A stretch of DNA of 64,000 nt from Burkholderiales bacterium (GCA_030604135.1 JAUVWL010000009.1:62001-126000); one strand, 5' to 3'. Positions 8,104 to 17,486 are shown, counted from the first letter of the stretch. Program-made: numbers and translations. Notes: generated by a model from the sequence alone, not told the origin.

Positions 8104-10073
8104 ATGCGCCCGCCCGCGGCCTGCTGCGCGAAGAGCGACACCCCAACTCGGTGACGGCCCCGCCGTTGCTGCGCGGGTCCATGCCACCCCGTCCCTGGGC
8201 GGGATTCTGGAAGGGTCTGGGTTCGGCCGCGCTGTTCATCGCGACCCGACTGATGCCCCCCCGGGAACCACGGGCACCCCTCGCCGCCACAGCAGCGGCA
8301 TGGGAGCGCGCGGCGATCCAACGTCGCCGCAGCTTTCTGGCCCTGACGGTCTGCATCAGCCTGCTCGCTGCCCTGCTGTTCGTGCAGGTGCAGCCCGAGA
8401 TCGGACCTGCCTGGGTACAGGCCCTGCACGCCCTCCTGTTCGTGGTGCTGACCACCTGGGTGGCCACCGGGTTCGTGACCGCCCTCATGGGGGCCTGGGT
8501 TCTGCTGCGCGGCGACCGGCACAGCGTGTCGGCGGCCTCGGTCCGAGATCGCGAGCTGTCGGGTGACACCCGCACCGCCATCATCATGCCCATCTGCAAC
8601 GAGGACGTTGCCACCGTCTTTGCCGGCCTGCGGGCCACTTGCGAATCGCTGGCTGGAACCGGCCATGCAAGGCAATTCGACGTCTATGTCCTGTCGGACA
8701 GCAACGACCCTGAGACCATCGCCGCTGAACGGCAGGCATGGGAAGCCCTGCGATCGGCACTGACCACACCGTCTGGCGAGGCGGCCGTGCAGGTGTACTA
8801 CCGCCTGCGCCGCCGGCGCACGCACCGCAAGGCCGGCAACGTGGCCGACTTCTGCCGTCGCTGGGGCCGGCAATACGACCATATGGTGGTGCTCGACGCC
8901 GACAGCGTGATGAGCGGCGCCTCGCTGGTCACCCTGGCCAAACTCATGGAAGCGAACCCCCAGGCCGGCATCATCCAGACCGCCACCCAGTCGATCGGTC
9001 ACCAGACGCTGCACGCACGGGCCCAGCAGTTCGCCGCCCGGGTCACGGGCCGGCTGTTCACCCTGGGCATGCAGTACTGGCAGCTCGGCGAATCCCACTA
9101 CTGGGGGCACAACGCCATCATCCGCGTCGACGCCTTCATGCGCCACTGCGCCCTGGCACCGATCCAGGGGCGCGGCGGCCTCAGTGGCGGCATCCTGTCG
9201 CACGACTTTGTCGAAGCAGCCCTGATGCGACGCGCCGGCTACCACGTGTGGCTGGTGGCCGACGTCGGCGGCAGCTTCGAACAGCAGCCCCCGGACCTGC
9301 TGTCCGAACTGCAACGCGACCGTCGCTGGTGCCAGGGCAACCTGCAGAACGCCCGCCTGATCGCCGAACCCGGTCTTCACGGCATGCACCGGGCCATGCT
9401 GGCCGTGGGCACCATGTCATACCTGTCGGCACCGCTTTGGCTGGGCTTCATGGTCCTGGGGCTGGCCATGCTGCTGTCAAGCGGCCTGGGCGTGGCAGGT
9501 GCGCGCCCCCTGTCTGGCGCCAGCCTGGGCCTGTGGGCCGTGACCCTGACCCTGCTGTTTATGCCCCGGGTGCTTGGCGTGGCCGCCGTCCTGCTCAAGG
9601 GACAGCAACGCGGCTTCGGCGGCACCTGGCGCCTGCTGGGCAGTGCCCTGCTGGAAACCATTCTGGCCATCCTGCAGGCGCCCGTGCGCATGATCGCTCA
9701 CTCGATCTTTGTCTGGGCCGCGCTGACCGGCATGAAGCTGGACTGGAAATCCCCGCCACGGGAAGCCACCGGTGTGTCCTGGCGCACCGCCGCGGGCCGG
9801 CTGGGCGCCATGCAGATGGCGGCACTGATGTTCATGAGCGCCATGGCACTGACCCATCCGGGCCTTTTGCCCTGGTTGCTGCCGGTCACCCTGCCACTGG
9901 CGCTGGCTGTCTTCACCACCGTGCTCACCGGTCACGTCCGCCTGGGCGAGTGGGCACGTTCCGGTGGTGCGCTGCTGGTTCCGGAGGAAGCCTGGTCACC
10001 CGCCGTCCTTCGCAAGGCCTGGCGCCACGCTTCCCGCATGAGCATGAGCCGAGCCGCCGTCACAGCCGGCTGA
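8076..10073 (+). CDS. opgH: Glucans biosynthesis glucosyltransferase OpgH/MdoH
   Basis: Inner-membrane family-2 glycosyltransferase that polymerises the glucan backbone from UDP-glucose. It has two N-terminal membrane spans (about residues 86-145) and a cytoplasmic GT domain with MPICNEDVATV, the metal-binding DxD (VVLDADSVMSG), the catalytic HDFVEAALMRRAG and the QRDRRWCQGN motif. Several C-terminal spans follow. At 665 residues it is shorter than enteric OpgH (about 850), mainly in the N-terminal tail. The 28-bp overlap with opgG suggests coupled translation, and both are probably under the GlrR/sigma54 control region at 6405-6533. Confidence 0.94.
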   Translation: MDARHTARLNAPARGLLREERHPNSVTAPPLLRGSMPPRPWAGFWKGLGSAALFIATRLMPPREPRAPLAATAAAWERAAIQRRRSFLALTVCISLLAALLFVQVQPEIGPAWVQALHALLFVVLTTWVATGFVTALMGAWVLLRGDRHSVSAASVRDRELSGDTRTAIIMPICNEDVATVFAGLRATCESLAGTGHARQFDVYVLSDSNDPETIAAERQAWEALRSALTTPSGEAAVQVYYRLRRRRTHRKAGNVADFCRRWGRQYDHMVVLDADSVMSGASLVTLAKLMEANPQAGIIQTATQSIGHQTLHARAQQFAARVTGRLFTLGMQYWQLGESHYWGHNAIIRVDAFMRHCALAPIQGRGGLSGGILSHDFVEAALMRRAGYHVWLVADVGGSFEQQPPDLLSELQRDRRWCQGNLQNARLIAEPGLHGMHRAMLAVGTMSYLSAPLWLGFMVLGLAMLLSSGLGVAGARPLSGASLGLWAVTLTLLFMPRVLGVAAVLLKGQQRGFGGTWRLLGSALLETILAILQAPVRMIAHSIFVWAALTGMKLDWKSPPREATGVSWRTAAGRLGAMQMAALMFMSAMALTHPGLLPWLLPVTLPLALAVFTTVLTGHVRLGEWARSGGALLVPEEAWSPAVLRKAWRHASRMSMSRAAVTAG

Positions 10074-10090
10074 CGAGATCAGACCGCCCT

Positions 10091-10714
10091 CTACTGGTCC
10101 GGGCGCAGGTAGCGCGCGTCCGACCAGGTGGCCAGCCACTGGGGCACAAAGGCCACAAAAATGGCAGCAAACATACCTGTCAGGAAGGCATCGCCCCAGG
10201 CCATGAGCCCGCGCGCCACCAGCGCCTGCTCCAGTGCCACACCGCCAGCCAGACGGTACAACAGTTCGCGCAAGACACCTGCAGCGAACACCGCCACGGC
10301 GGTGCCCAGAAAGGCCCGTCCCAGCGTGTAGATGAACAGGTTGGGCGGTAGCCAGCGCCGCAGACCCGCGCCAATGCCCAGAGCCAGGGTGGCCGGCGCC
10401 AGCCCGACCCAAAGCAACTGCGAAATCACCATCTCGGGTGGCAGGACGCCCACCAGCCACACGACCAAGGCCACCCCCACGAGCACCGGCACAGCCAGCG
10501 GCCAACCGAGCACCAGCACGAGCAGGCAGGCGCCCGATAGCTGCACCTGCAGGCCCTGCGGCATCTTCTGTGGCATCAGCCAGAGCCAGGGCAGCAGAGC
10601 CAGGGCGGCCAGCGCGGGCGTGAGCAGCGGTCCATCCAGCATGCGCCACGGCCGCAGCGAAAGCGCCACCAGCAACGCCAGCACACAAAGCGCGATTTCC
10701 AGGCCGTTCAACAT
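10091..10714 (-). CDS. CbiM-like energy-coupling-factor permease / integral membrane protein
   Basis: 207 residues and almost entirely hydrophobic, with about six predicted spans. Conserved-looking segments are WLPPNLFIYTLGRAFLGTAV and GLMAWGDAFLTGMFAAIFVA. They resemble the CbiM-type substrate-binding subunits of ECF transporters found in proteobacteria without neighbouring ATPase genes. No histidine-rich nickel/cobalt N-terminus is seen, so the substrate is not predicted. It starts 46 bp downstream of the ffh stop on the same strand and is convergent with opgH (17 bp between stops). Confidence 0.65.
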   Translation of the reverse strand: MLNGLEIALCVLALLVALSLRPWRMLDGPLLTPALAALALLPWLWLMPQKMPQGLQVQLSGACLLVLVLGWPLAVPVLVGVALVVWLVGVLPPEMVISQLLWVGLAPATLALGIGAGLRRWLPPNLFIYTLGRAFLGTAVAVFAAGVLRELLYRLAGGVALEQALVARGLMAWGDAFLTGMFAAIFVAFVPQWLATWSDARYLRPDQ

Positions 10715-10760
10715 GGGGCTGCAGTATCGGCCCGCCAGACCCGCGCTGGCTTGACTTTGG

Positions 10761-12131
10761 TCAACCCATGCCGGGGAGCTTGGGCATGCCCTTCATGCCA
10801 CCCATGCGCTTCATCATCTTCATGAGGCCGCCGCCCTTCATTTTTTTCATCATGCCCTGCATCTGCTCGAACTCCTTGAGCAGCCGGTTGACTTCCTGCA
10901 CATGCACACCGGCACCGGCGGCGATGCGGCGCTTGCGTGTGGCCTTGATGAGCTCGGGCTTGCTGCGCTCCTTGGGCGTCATGCTGCAGATGATGCCCTC
11001 CTTGCGCTTGATGTCCTTTTCGGCGCGGGTCAGGTCGGCCTCGCTGGCCTTGGCCGCCAGGTTGCCCGGCAATTTGTCCATCAGGCTGGACAGCCCCCCC
11101 ATCTGCTTCATCTGGCGGATCTGCTCGAGGAAGTCATTGAGGTCGAAACCCTCGCCGCTCTTGACCTTGGCCGCCAGCTTCTGAGCCGCGGCCATGTCGA
11201 CACCGGCCGTGACCTGCTCGACCAGGGCAACGATGTCGCCCATGCCCAGCACGCGCCCGGCATGACGCTCGGCGTCGAACACCTCCAGCCCGTCGATCTT
11301 CTCGGACACACCGGCGAACTTGATCGGCGCCCCGGTCACCTGGCGCACCGACAGGGCGGCGCCCCCGCGCGAGTCGCCGTCGGTCTTGGTCAGAATGATG
11401 CCGGTCAGTGGCAGGGCCTCCTTGAAGGCCTTGGCGGTGTTGATCGCATCCTGGCCCTGCATGGCATCGACCACGAACAGGGTCTCCACCGGGTGGATGG
11501 CCGCGTGCAGTTCCTGGATCTCGCGCATCAGGACTTCGTCGATCGCCAGACGACCGGCCGTATCCACCAGCAGCACATCAAAAAAGTGCTTGCGCGCGTA
11601 ATCCAGCGCTCCGCGGGCGATGTCCAGCGGCTTCTGGTCGGGCGTGCTCGGAAACCATTCGGCGCCGGCCTGGGCGGTCACCGTTTTCAGCTGTTCGATG
11701 GCCGCCGGCCGGTAGACGTCGCCCGAGACCGTCAGCACCTTCTTCTTGCGCTTTTCGATCAGGTGTTTGGCCAGCTTGGCGGTGGTGGTGGTCTTGCCGG
11801 CACCCTGCAGGCCCGCCATCAGGATGACGGCCGGCGGCTGCGCCGCCAGGTTCAGGTCGGCCACCCCCTCGCCCATGGTGGCGGCGAGTTCCCGGTTGAC
11901 GATACCCACCAGGGCCTGGCCCGGGGTTAGCGAGCCGACCACTTCCTGCCCGAGTGCCTTTTCTTTCACCCGGGCGATGAAATCGCGCACCACCGGCAGG
12001 GCCACATCGGCCTCGAGCAGCGCCATGCGCACCTCGCGCAGCATCTCGCTGACGTTGTCCTCGGTGATGCGGGCCTGGCCGCGCATCGTCTTGACGATGC
12101 GTGACAGGCGTTCGGAAAGTGCTGATGCCAT
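10761..12131 (-). CDS. ffh: Signal recognition particle protein Ffh (SRP54)
   Basis: GTPase subunit of the bacterial SRP, which binds 4.5S RNA and delivers nascent membrane proteins to FtsY. The N domain starts MASALSERLSRIVKTMRG. The G domain has the P-loop GLQGAGKTTTTAKLA near residues 107-121, DTAGRL and TKTDGDSRGG. The M domain is Met-rich (about residues 295-456), with the RNA-binding SKPELIKATRKRRIAAGAG and the tail MMKRMGGMKGMPKLPGMG. The length of 456 is typical. The 104-bp gap to the CcsA-like gene must hold two divergent promoters. Confidence 0.97.
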   Translation of the reverse strand: MASALSERLSRIVKTMRGQARITEDNVSEMLREVRMALLEADVALPVVRDFIARVKEKALGQEVVGSLTPGQALVGIVNRELAATMGEGVADLNLAAQPPAVILMAGLQGAGKTTTTAKLAKHLIEKRKKKVLTVSGDVYRPAAIEQLKTVTAQAGAEWFPSTPDQKPLDIARGALDYARKHFFDVLLVDTAGRLAIDEVLMREIQELHAAIHPVETLFVVDAMQGQDAINTAKAFKEALPLTGIILTKTDGDSRGGAALSVRQVTGAPIKFAGVSEKIDGLEVFDAERHAGRVLGMGDIVALVEQVTAGVDMAAAQKLAAKVKSGEGFDLNDFLEQIRQMKQMGGLSSLMDKLPGNLAAKASEADLTRAEKDIKRKEGIICSMTPKERSKPELIKATRKRRIAAGAGVHVQEVNRLLKEFEQMQGMMKKMKGGGLMKMMKRMGGMKGMPKLPGMG

Positions 12132-12235
12132 GATGTGCCTGAACCGCGGCCCGGTCGCGGACGGACCTTGCCTTAAACTGTGCGGATGATTCTAGCTGCG
12201 CCCGGCCATGCCCACCGACTTGGCGGCGTCACCCC

Positions 12236-13036
12236 ATGAACCTCATGTCTGCCGTGGTTGCCAACCCGTCTGCCGCCGTCTTGTCGTCGGTGGCGGCCCT
12301 GTCCTACGCCTGTCTGGCGTGGGCGCACCACCGCATGACGGCCACGCAGGTGCGTGTGGCCATCGGGGCGGCGTGGCTGTTGCACCTGTTGGCACTGGGG
12401 CAAGGCCTGGTGGGAGACCCGGTGCGCTTCGGCTTTGCACCGGCGCTCTCGATCACCGCCTGGTTGCTGCTCACAGTCTACCTGGTGGAGAGCCGGCTGT
12501 ACCCGCAGCTTCAGGCCCGCTGGCCACTGGCCGCGCTCGGCGCCCTCACCGTGGTACTCGCCCTGCTGTTTCCCGGCACCGATTACCCCACCCTGAAGTC
12601 TCCCTGGTTGCCTTTGCACTGGGCACTGGGCATCGCGTCTTACGGCTTGATTGGCGCGGCGGTGGTGCATGCGTGGTTGATGCAGCGTGCCGAACGCGCC
12701 ATGCGCATGGGCTCTTCGAGCGAAACCAGCATGCCCTTGCTCATGCTGGAGCGCCTGACTTTCCGCTTCGTCGGTGCCGGCTTTGCCCTGCTGACCGCCA
12801 CCCTGGTGGCCGGCACCCTGTTTGCCGAAGCCTTCCGCCAGGCCTGGGTCTGGGATCACAAGACCGTGTTCTCGGTGCTGTCCTGGTTCACCATGGGTGT
12901 GCTGCTGTGGGGACGCTGGCGACTGGGATGGCGTGGTCGACTGGCCGTGCGCATGCTGTACCTGGGTGCGGGCTTGCTTCTGCTGGGCTATGTCGGCTCC
13001 CGCTTTGTCATCGAGGTCGTGCTGCAGCGGATGTGA
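12236..13036 (+). CDS. CcsA/YpjD-family inner-membrane protein
   Basis: 266 residues with about eight membrane spans, resembling the cytochrome-c assembly (CcsA/CcmC-like) family and enteric YpjD. YpjD is likewise found beside ffh. Histidines near LLHLLALGQ and WLPLHWALGIASYG lie at span edges, as heme-handling members have. Whether it truly transports or handles heme is unknown, because YpjD-type members lack the rest of a system II cytochrome maturation operon nearby. The start at 12236 is used; the ATG at 12245 is possible. Confidence 0.8.
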   Translation: MNLMSAVVANPSAAVLSSVAALSYACLAWAHHRMTATQVRVAIGAAWLLHLLALGQGLVGDPVRFGFAPALSITAWLLLTVYLVESRLYPQLQARWPLAALGALTVVLALLFPGTDYPTLKSPWLPLHWALGIASYGLIGAAVVHAWLMQRAERAMRMGSSSETSMPLLMLERLTFRFVGAGFALLTATLVAGTLFAEAFRQAWVWDHKTVFSVLSWFTMGVLLWGRWRLGWRGRLAVRMLYLGAGLLLLGYVGSRFVIEVVLQRM

Positions 13037-13049
13037 AATGCCGGTCATC

Positions 13050-13280
13050 ATGAAATACCTGCTGGTGCTGGCCGTGGTGCTGGTCGCTTTCTGGATCTGG
13101 CGCAACAACCGCATCCAGAACGACACGCCGCCCAAACCGCCAAAGAAGCGCAAGACCCGGACGCCCATGGTCATGGTCGAATGCCGCCACTGTGGCACCC
13201 ACCTGCCCGAAAGCGAAGCCTTCGTCGGTCGGCACGGCAGCTATTGCAGCGAAGAACACCGTCGCCTGCAGGGCGACTGA
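13050..13280 (+). CDS. PP0621-family small zinc-ribbon-like membrane protein
   Basis: 76 residues. One N-terminal membrane span (MKYLLVLAVVLVAFWIW) is followed by a basic linker (PPKPPKKRKTR) and a cytoplasmic metal-ribbon-like domain with three cysteines (VECRHCGTHLPESEAF, SYCSEEH). Genes of this type regularly sit just before pilS in Burkholderiales. The start at the second in-frame ATG (13050) is chosen because it begins directly with the membrane span. Function is unknown. Confidence 0.75.
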   Translation: MKYLLVLAVVLVAFWIWRNNRIQNDTPPKPPKKRKTRTPMVMVECRHCGTHLPESEAFVGRHGSYCSEEHRRLQGD

Positions 13281-13304
13281 AGCGCAGCCACCGCAGACAC
13301 CGTC

Positions 13305-15104
13305 ATGGCGCGAGACAACCCGTCGCAGTTTGCACCTTCCTGGTTCTCCGTTTTCGAGGGCCAGAGCAGCCACGGACGCCAGCAGCGCCAGCGCGCCCTG
13401 GACCGCCTATGGCGAACCTTCATGCGCGCGCGGGTCTTCATCTCCGTGGTTCTGCTGGCACTGCAGGTCTACCTGCTGGTGTCCGGAACCGGTGGGCCGG
13501 ACTGGCTGGTCCTGGTCTGTGCCTTGCATGTGACGGCCGCGGTGGCCGTCCTGCTGTGGCTGGAGCCGGTTGCGCACAACCGACTGATCCAGCTGCAGTG
13601 GCTGCTGACCATCGGTGTGGACATCGTGGTGTTTGCGCTCTTGCAGCACTTTCAGAAGGGTGGCTTCAACTACCTGCCGCTGTTTGCGCTACCGGTGTTG
13701 CTGGCCTCCATCCTGGGCCCATTGACCCTGGGGCTGGCCGCTGCGGCCGCGGTCACCCTCTACCTGTTGGGTGATGCCGCGCTGAGTGCGCCCCTGCTCA
13801 GCGAGATCTCCACCGCCCGTCTGCTGCAGGCCGGCCTGACAGCCACCGGTTTCTTCTTGGTGGCGGTTCTGGCCAACCAGCTGGCGCTTCGCCTGGCGCG
13901 TGAAGAGGCTGTGGCCAAGAGCAGCCAGGACGCCGCACGCGCCCAGGCCCAGGTCAACGAGCTCATCATCGAAAGCCTGAGCGAGGGCGTGATGGTGGTG
14001 GATCCCCATGGGGTGGTGCGCAACGCCAACCCGGCGGCACAGACCATGCTTATGGGTGGGGTCTACCCCCAGAACACCCGCCTGCTGCTGTCCGCCAGGG
14101 ACAACTGGGCCGGGCTGGCGCAGCTGGTGCAAGAAACCTACCTGCTGGGCCAGCCCATGGAATCCGAGGTCCACATCGACATCGACGAACTCACCACACA
14201 CCGGCTGTTTGCACGCACCCGGCTGACCACCCAGAGCGGGAGAAATGCCGGCCTGTGTGTGCTGTTCCTGGAGGACTTGCGCGAGCTCGAGGCGCAGGTG
14301 CGAACCGAAAAGCTCGCTTCCATGGGCCGCATGTCCGCAGCCGTGGCACACGAAATCCGCAACCCCTTGTCCGCCATCACCCAGGCCAATGCCCTGCTGG
14401 ATGAAGAGGTACAGCACCCGACTCAGAAGAAGCTGACCCACATGATCGGTCAGAACGCCCAGCGGCTCTCGCGCATCGTCGACGACATCCTTAATGTCGC
14501 ACGTGCCCAGCCGAGCCAGATCGAGGACAACCTGCCGACCATTCCGCTGGACGACCACATCCGCCTGATCACCCGCGAGTGGGTTCGACAGAACCAGGCC
14601 AAGGGCAAGATCGGGGTGCACGTGCACGCGCCAGGCGCACTGGTTCGATTCGACCTCGAGCACCTTCGCCGCTTGATGATCAACCTGCTCGACAACGCCC
14701 TCAAGCACGCCAGTGGCCAGCCCTCCTCCATCCGCGTCATCACCCAGCCCAGCGGCCATGAGCGGATTCGCTTGTCGGTCTGGAGCGACGGTGCGCCGCT
14801 GGAGCCGAGCGTGCTGCGTCACCTGTTCGAGCCCTTCTTCTCGTCCGAAAGCCGCTCCAGTGGTCTGGGTCTGTACATCTGCCGAGAACTGTGCGAGCGC
14901 TATGGCGCCCAGATTGCCTACCAGCGGACCGTGCTGGACCAGCGGGAAGGCAACGAGTTCTATGTGTTCATGCCGGCCTCCGGCCTGGCGCCGCGGGCTT
15001 CGGGGTCTTCGCACCGATCGACACCACCGGGCGATTCGGTGCCGGCCCTCAGCCGACCGCCTGGCCTGTCGCGCCTGAGTGGTACTCCCCTTTCCACCCG
15101 CTGA
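13305..15104 (+). CDS. pilS: Type IV pilus sensor kinase PilS
   Basis: Membrane histidine kinase that controls pilin gene transcription through PilR. About six spans occupy residues 40-200, as expected for PilS, followed by a short coiled region and a PAS domain (IIESLSEGVMVVDPHGVVRNAN). The H-box is RMSAAVAHEIRNPLSAI. The N-box is INLLDNALKHAS and the degenerate glycine box ends SSGLGLYICRELC. The G1 box is not canonical. The 599-residue length includes a Ser/Pro-rich tail. pilR begins 6 bp after the stop. Confidence 0.92.
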   Translation: MARDNPSQFAPSWFSVFEGQSSHGRQQRQRALDRLWRTFMRARVFISVVLLALQVYLLVSGTGGPDWLVLVCALHVTAAVAVLLWLEPVAHNRLIQLQWLLTIGVDIVVFALLQHFQKGGFNYLPLFALPVLLASILGPLTLGLAAAAAVTLYLLGDAALSAPLLSEISTARLLQAGLTATGFFLVAVLANQLALRLAREEAVAKSSQDAARAQAQVNELIIESLSEGVMVVDPHGVVRNANPAAQTMLMGGVYPQNTRLLLSARDNWAGLAQLVQETYLLGQPMESEVHIDIDELTTHRLFARTRLTTQSGRNAGLCVLFLEDLRELEAQVRTEKLASMGRMSAAVAHEIRNPLSAITQANALLDEEVQHPTQKKLTHMIGQNAQRLSRIVDDILNVARAQPSQIEDNLPTIPLDDHIRLITREWVRQNQAKGKIGVHVHAPGALVRFDLEHLRRLMINLLDNALKHASGQPSSIRVITQPSGHERIRLSVWSDGAPLEPSVLRHLFEPFFSSESRSSGLGLYICRELCERYGAQIAYQRTVLDQREGNEFYVFMPASGLAPRASGSSHRSTPPGDSVPALSRPPGLSRLSGTPLSTR

Positions 15105-15110
15105 TCCGGC

Positions 15111-16604
15111 ATGCCCGAGAAACTGACCGCCTCCATCCTTGTGGTCGACGACGAGCCCGACCTGAGAACGCTCTATGAACTGACTTTGCTTCGGGAAGGC
15201 CACGAGGTGGTGGCCGCCCCCGATCTGGCCCAGGCCCGCGAATGGTTGGCCCAACGCCAGTTCGACGTGCTGATCACCGACATGCGACTGCCCGATGGGC
15301 TGGGACTGGAGCTGCTGCACGAGCTGGCCGAGCGGCAGCGCACCGAAAAGAGCATCGTGATCACCGCCTATGGTTCGGCGGAAAACGCGGTGGAAGCCCT
15401 CAAGAGCGGGGCCTTCGACTACCTGACCAAACCGGTGGATCTCAAGCAGCTGCGCACGGCCGTCACGTCGGCCATGACCAGCCAGCGACACATGCCCGCC
15501 ACGCGCCAGACAGCCAGTCCTATGACGCCTGGTCTGCCTGTGGCACCCCCATCGATCGCTCCGCCCCCGCCGGCGGGCGTTCGCGCGCTGGCCCGCATCG
15601 TGGGTGATTCGGCCGTGATCCGGCAGATCAAGGGCCGCATTGAAAAAGTCGCCTCCAGCATGGCACCGGTGCTCATCCTTGGTGAATCGGGCACCGGCAA
15701 AGAGCTGGTGGCCCGAGCCGTGCACGAATGCAGCCACCGATGCGCAGGCCCGTTTGTGGCTGTTAACTGCGGCGCCATCCCGGAGCACCTGATCGAAGCC
15801 GAATTCTTCGGCGCGCGCAAAGGCGCCTACACGGGCGCCAGCCAGGACCGCGAAGGCTTCTTCCAGGCCGCCAGAGGGGGCACCCTGTTTCTCGACGAGA
15901 TCGGCGACCTGCCCCTGGCCATGCAGGCCAAATTGCTGCGCGTGATTCAGGAGCGTCGTGTTCGGCCACTCGGTGGCGTCCAGGAAGAGGCGGTGGATGT
16001 CCGACTGGTCAGCGCCACCCACCGCAATCTGTCCGTCATGGTGCAGGATGGCGGCTTCCGCCAGGACCTGTTCTACCGCCTCAACGTGATCGAGCTTCGC
16101 ACACCGTCCCTGCGCGAACGGCGCGACGACCTGCCTGCGCTGGCCAGGGCATTGTTGCAGCGCATCTGTGAAGACAGCGGGCTTCCAGCACCCGAACTGT
16201 CCCCAGCGGCGCTCGACTGGCTGCAGGCCCACCCCTTGGTGGGCAATGTCCGCGAACTGGAAAACCTGCTGCAACGCGCTCTGGCGCTGAGCGACGGGCA
16301 ACAGCTGCAGCCGACAGACTTTGGCGACAGCCCACCGTCACACCATCGGAACAGCCCGGCTTCGCCCGAGTCGGCACCGGGGCTGGTCACCGAGCCGGAC
16401 ACCTTGCCTCAGGACCCGATCCCCACCGACCTCCAGCGCTACCTCGACGAGCAGGAGCGTGAGGTCCTGCTCAAGGCCCTGAAAGAGTGCGGCTTCAACC
16501 GCACGGCCGCCGCTGCCCGCCTGGGATTGAACCTGCGGCAGATGCGATACCGCATCCAGCGACTGGGCATTGCCATGCCATCGGACGACGACGATGCGGC
16601 CTGA
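15111..16604 (+). CDS. pilR: Type IV pilus response regulator PilR (sigma54 activator)
   Basis: NtrC-family activator partnered with PilS, classically driving the pilA sigma54 promoter. The receiver has DDEPD at 13-17 and phospho-acceptor Asp57 (LITDMRLPDG). The AAA+ domain has Walker A GESGTGKE, the sigma54 loop GAYTGA and Walker B LFLDEIGDLP. The C-terminal Fis-type helix-turn-helix (CGFNRTAAAARLGLNLRQMRYRIQRL) ends the protein at 497 residues. It overlaps ampD by 11 bp. No pilin gene is present in this window. Confidence 0.95.
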   Translation: MPEKLTASILVVDDEPDLRTLYELTLLREGHEVVAAPDLAQAREWLAQRQFDVLITDMRLPDGLGLELLHELAERQRTEKSIVITAYGSAENAVEALKSGAFDYLTKPVDLKQLRTAVTSAMTSQRHMPATRQTASPMTPGLPVAPPSIAPPPPAGVRALARIVGDSAVIRQIKGRIEKVASSMAPVLILGESGTGKELVARAVHECSHRCAGPFVAVNCGAIPEHLIEAEFFGARKGAYTGASQDREGFFQAARGGTLFLDEIGDLPLAMQAKLLRVIQERRVRPLGGVQEEAVDVRLVSATHRNLSVMVQDGGFRQDLFYRLNVIELRTPSLRERRDDLPALARALLQRICEDSGLPAPELSPAALDWLQAHPLVGNVRELENLLQRALALSDGQQLQPTDFGDSPPSHHRNSPASPESAPGLVTEPDTLPQDPIPTDLQRYLDEQEREVLLKALKECGFNRTAAAARLGLNLRQMRYRIQRLGIAMPSDDDDAA

Positions 16605-17220
16605 GACCTGCCCCCCCCTGCCCGATCCCCAATGGGAGGATGGGTGGCTGAGCTCCGCCCGCCGCTGCCCCTCGCCCAACCACGGTGAACGGCCTGCCTT
16701 CGCCTGCATCGACCTGATCGTGTTGCACTCGATCAGCCTGCCACCCGGCGTGTACGGCGGACGGGAAATCGAGCAGTTGTTCACCAACCAACTCGACTGG
16801 GACAGCCACCCCTACTTCGGGCAGATCCGGGGCTTGCAGGTTTCCAGCCATTTCCTGATCCGCCGAGACGGCGAGCTGGTGCAGTTTGTCAGTGGCGATG
16901 CAAGGGCCTGGCACGCAGGCGAATCCTGCTGGCGGGGACGGACACAGTGCAACGACGACTCTGTGGGCATTGAACTCGAAGGACTTGAAGGGGATGTCTT
17001 CGAGGTGGCGCAGTACGACAGCCTGGTTCATCTGTGCCAGGCCATCCGGCGACGCTATCCGGTGTGCCATGTGGCCGGTCACGAGCACATAGCGCCTGGG
17101 CGAAAGCACGACCCCGGCCCGGGCTTCGACTGGCTTCAACTGCAGCGAGCCCTCGGTTGGGACACAGCCTGTTTCCCACCCGCAACAGTCCGGGAACACT
17201 GGGCTCAAAGCGCCCCTTGA
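16594..17220 (+). CDS. ampD: 1,6-anhydro-N-acetylmuramyl-L-alanine amidase AmpD
   Basis: Cytoplasmic zinc amidase that removes the stem peptide from anhydromuropeptides during wall recycling; where present, its loss induces AmpC. The Amidase_2 fold is clear: LIVLHSISLP (first zinc His), SSHFLIRRDGELVQFV, WHAGES, and the C-terminal zinc site VAGHEHIAPGRKHDPGPGF. The length is 208 from the ATG at 16594, which lies inside the end of pilR. It feeds the same recycling route as Mpl at 29260. No terminator with a T-tract follows; a GC-only hairpin lies at 17226-17249. Confidence 0.95.
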   Translation: MRPETCPPLPDPQWEDGWLSSARRCPSPNHGERPAFACIDLIVLHSISLPPGVYGGREIEQLFTNQLDWDSHPYFGQIRGLQVSSHFLIRRDGELVQFVSGDARAWHAGESCWRGRTQCNDDSVGIELEGLEGDVFEVAQYDSLVHLCQAIRRRYPVCHVAGHEHIAPGRKHDPGPGFDWLQLQRALGWDTACFPPATVREHWAQSAP

Positions 17221-17438
17221 TCGGCCGGCCCCCCCATTCAGGGGGGCCGACGAAGGAACGCCGCCGCCCGCAGCGGAAAATCGGCCTGGACCACCGGCCG
17301 ATGCTGGCTTTCCAGTCACAAGCGCCGATGGCGCCTGCGCTGCGGCCCTCCCGGGTGCCTGACACGACCTGGCTCGAAGCCACCGGGTTTTTGCCTGACG
17401 AAATAGGGGAGTGAGACAATCCCCGTGTTTTCCCGAAC

Positions 17439-17454
17439 ACACTACCTGTAGTGG
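17439..17454. promoter_or_regulatory. NrdR box 1
   Basis: ACACTACCTGTAGTGG matches 12 of 16 positions of the NrdR consensus acaCwAtATaTwGtgt as I recall it, including both conserved half-sites. It starts exactly 32 bp upstream of box 2, about three helical turns, as NrdR box pairs normally do. Confidence 0.7.
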
Positions 17455-17455
17455 C

Positions 17456-17484
17456 TTGTACCACCCTGAGACACCAGATATAGT
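17456..17484 (+). promoter_or_regulatory. Sigma70 promoter of nrdA
   Basis: TTGTAC (17456-17461), a 17-bp spacer, then TATAGT (17479-17484). The -10 lies inside NrdR box 2 and the -35 directly follows box 1, so NrdR binding should block polymerase. The transcript would start near 17491, leaving a leader of about 160 nt. Confidence 0.7.
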
Positions 17485-17486
17485 GT
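17471..17486. promoter_or_regulatory. NrdR box 2
   Basis: ACACCAGATATAGTGT matches 14 of 16 positions of the NrdR consensus. It overlaps the -10 hexamer of the nrdA promoter. NrdR is the ATP/dATP-sensing repressor of ribonucleotide reductase genes; its own gene is not in the window. Confidence 0.8.

Noticed and set aside
13689-16301. 870-residue minus-strand open frame
   Set aside because: Antisense to pilS-pilR, both of which have complete, recognisable domains on the plus strand.
17226-17249. GC hairpin after ampD as an intrinsic terminator
   Set aside because: The 9-bp stem is strong but there is no T-tract on either strand, so Rho-independent termination is not supported.
17034-17414. 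126-residue plus-strand frame crossing the end of ampD
   Set aside because: Overlaps ampD in another frame and ends in the non-coding hairpin region; no start signal or family.
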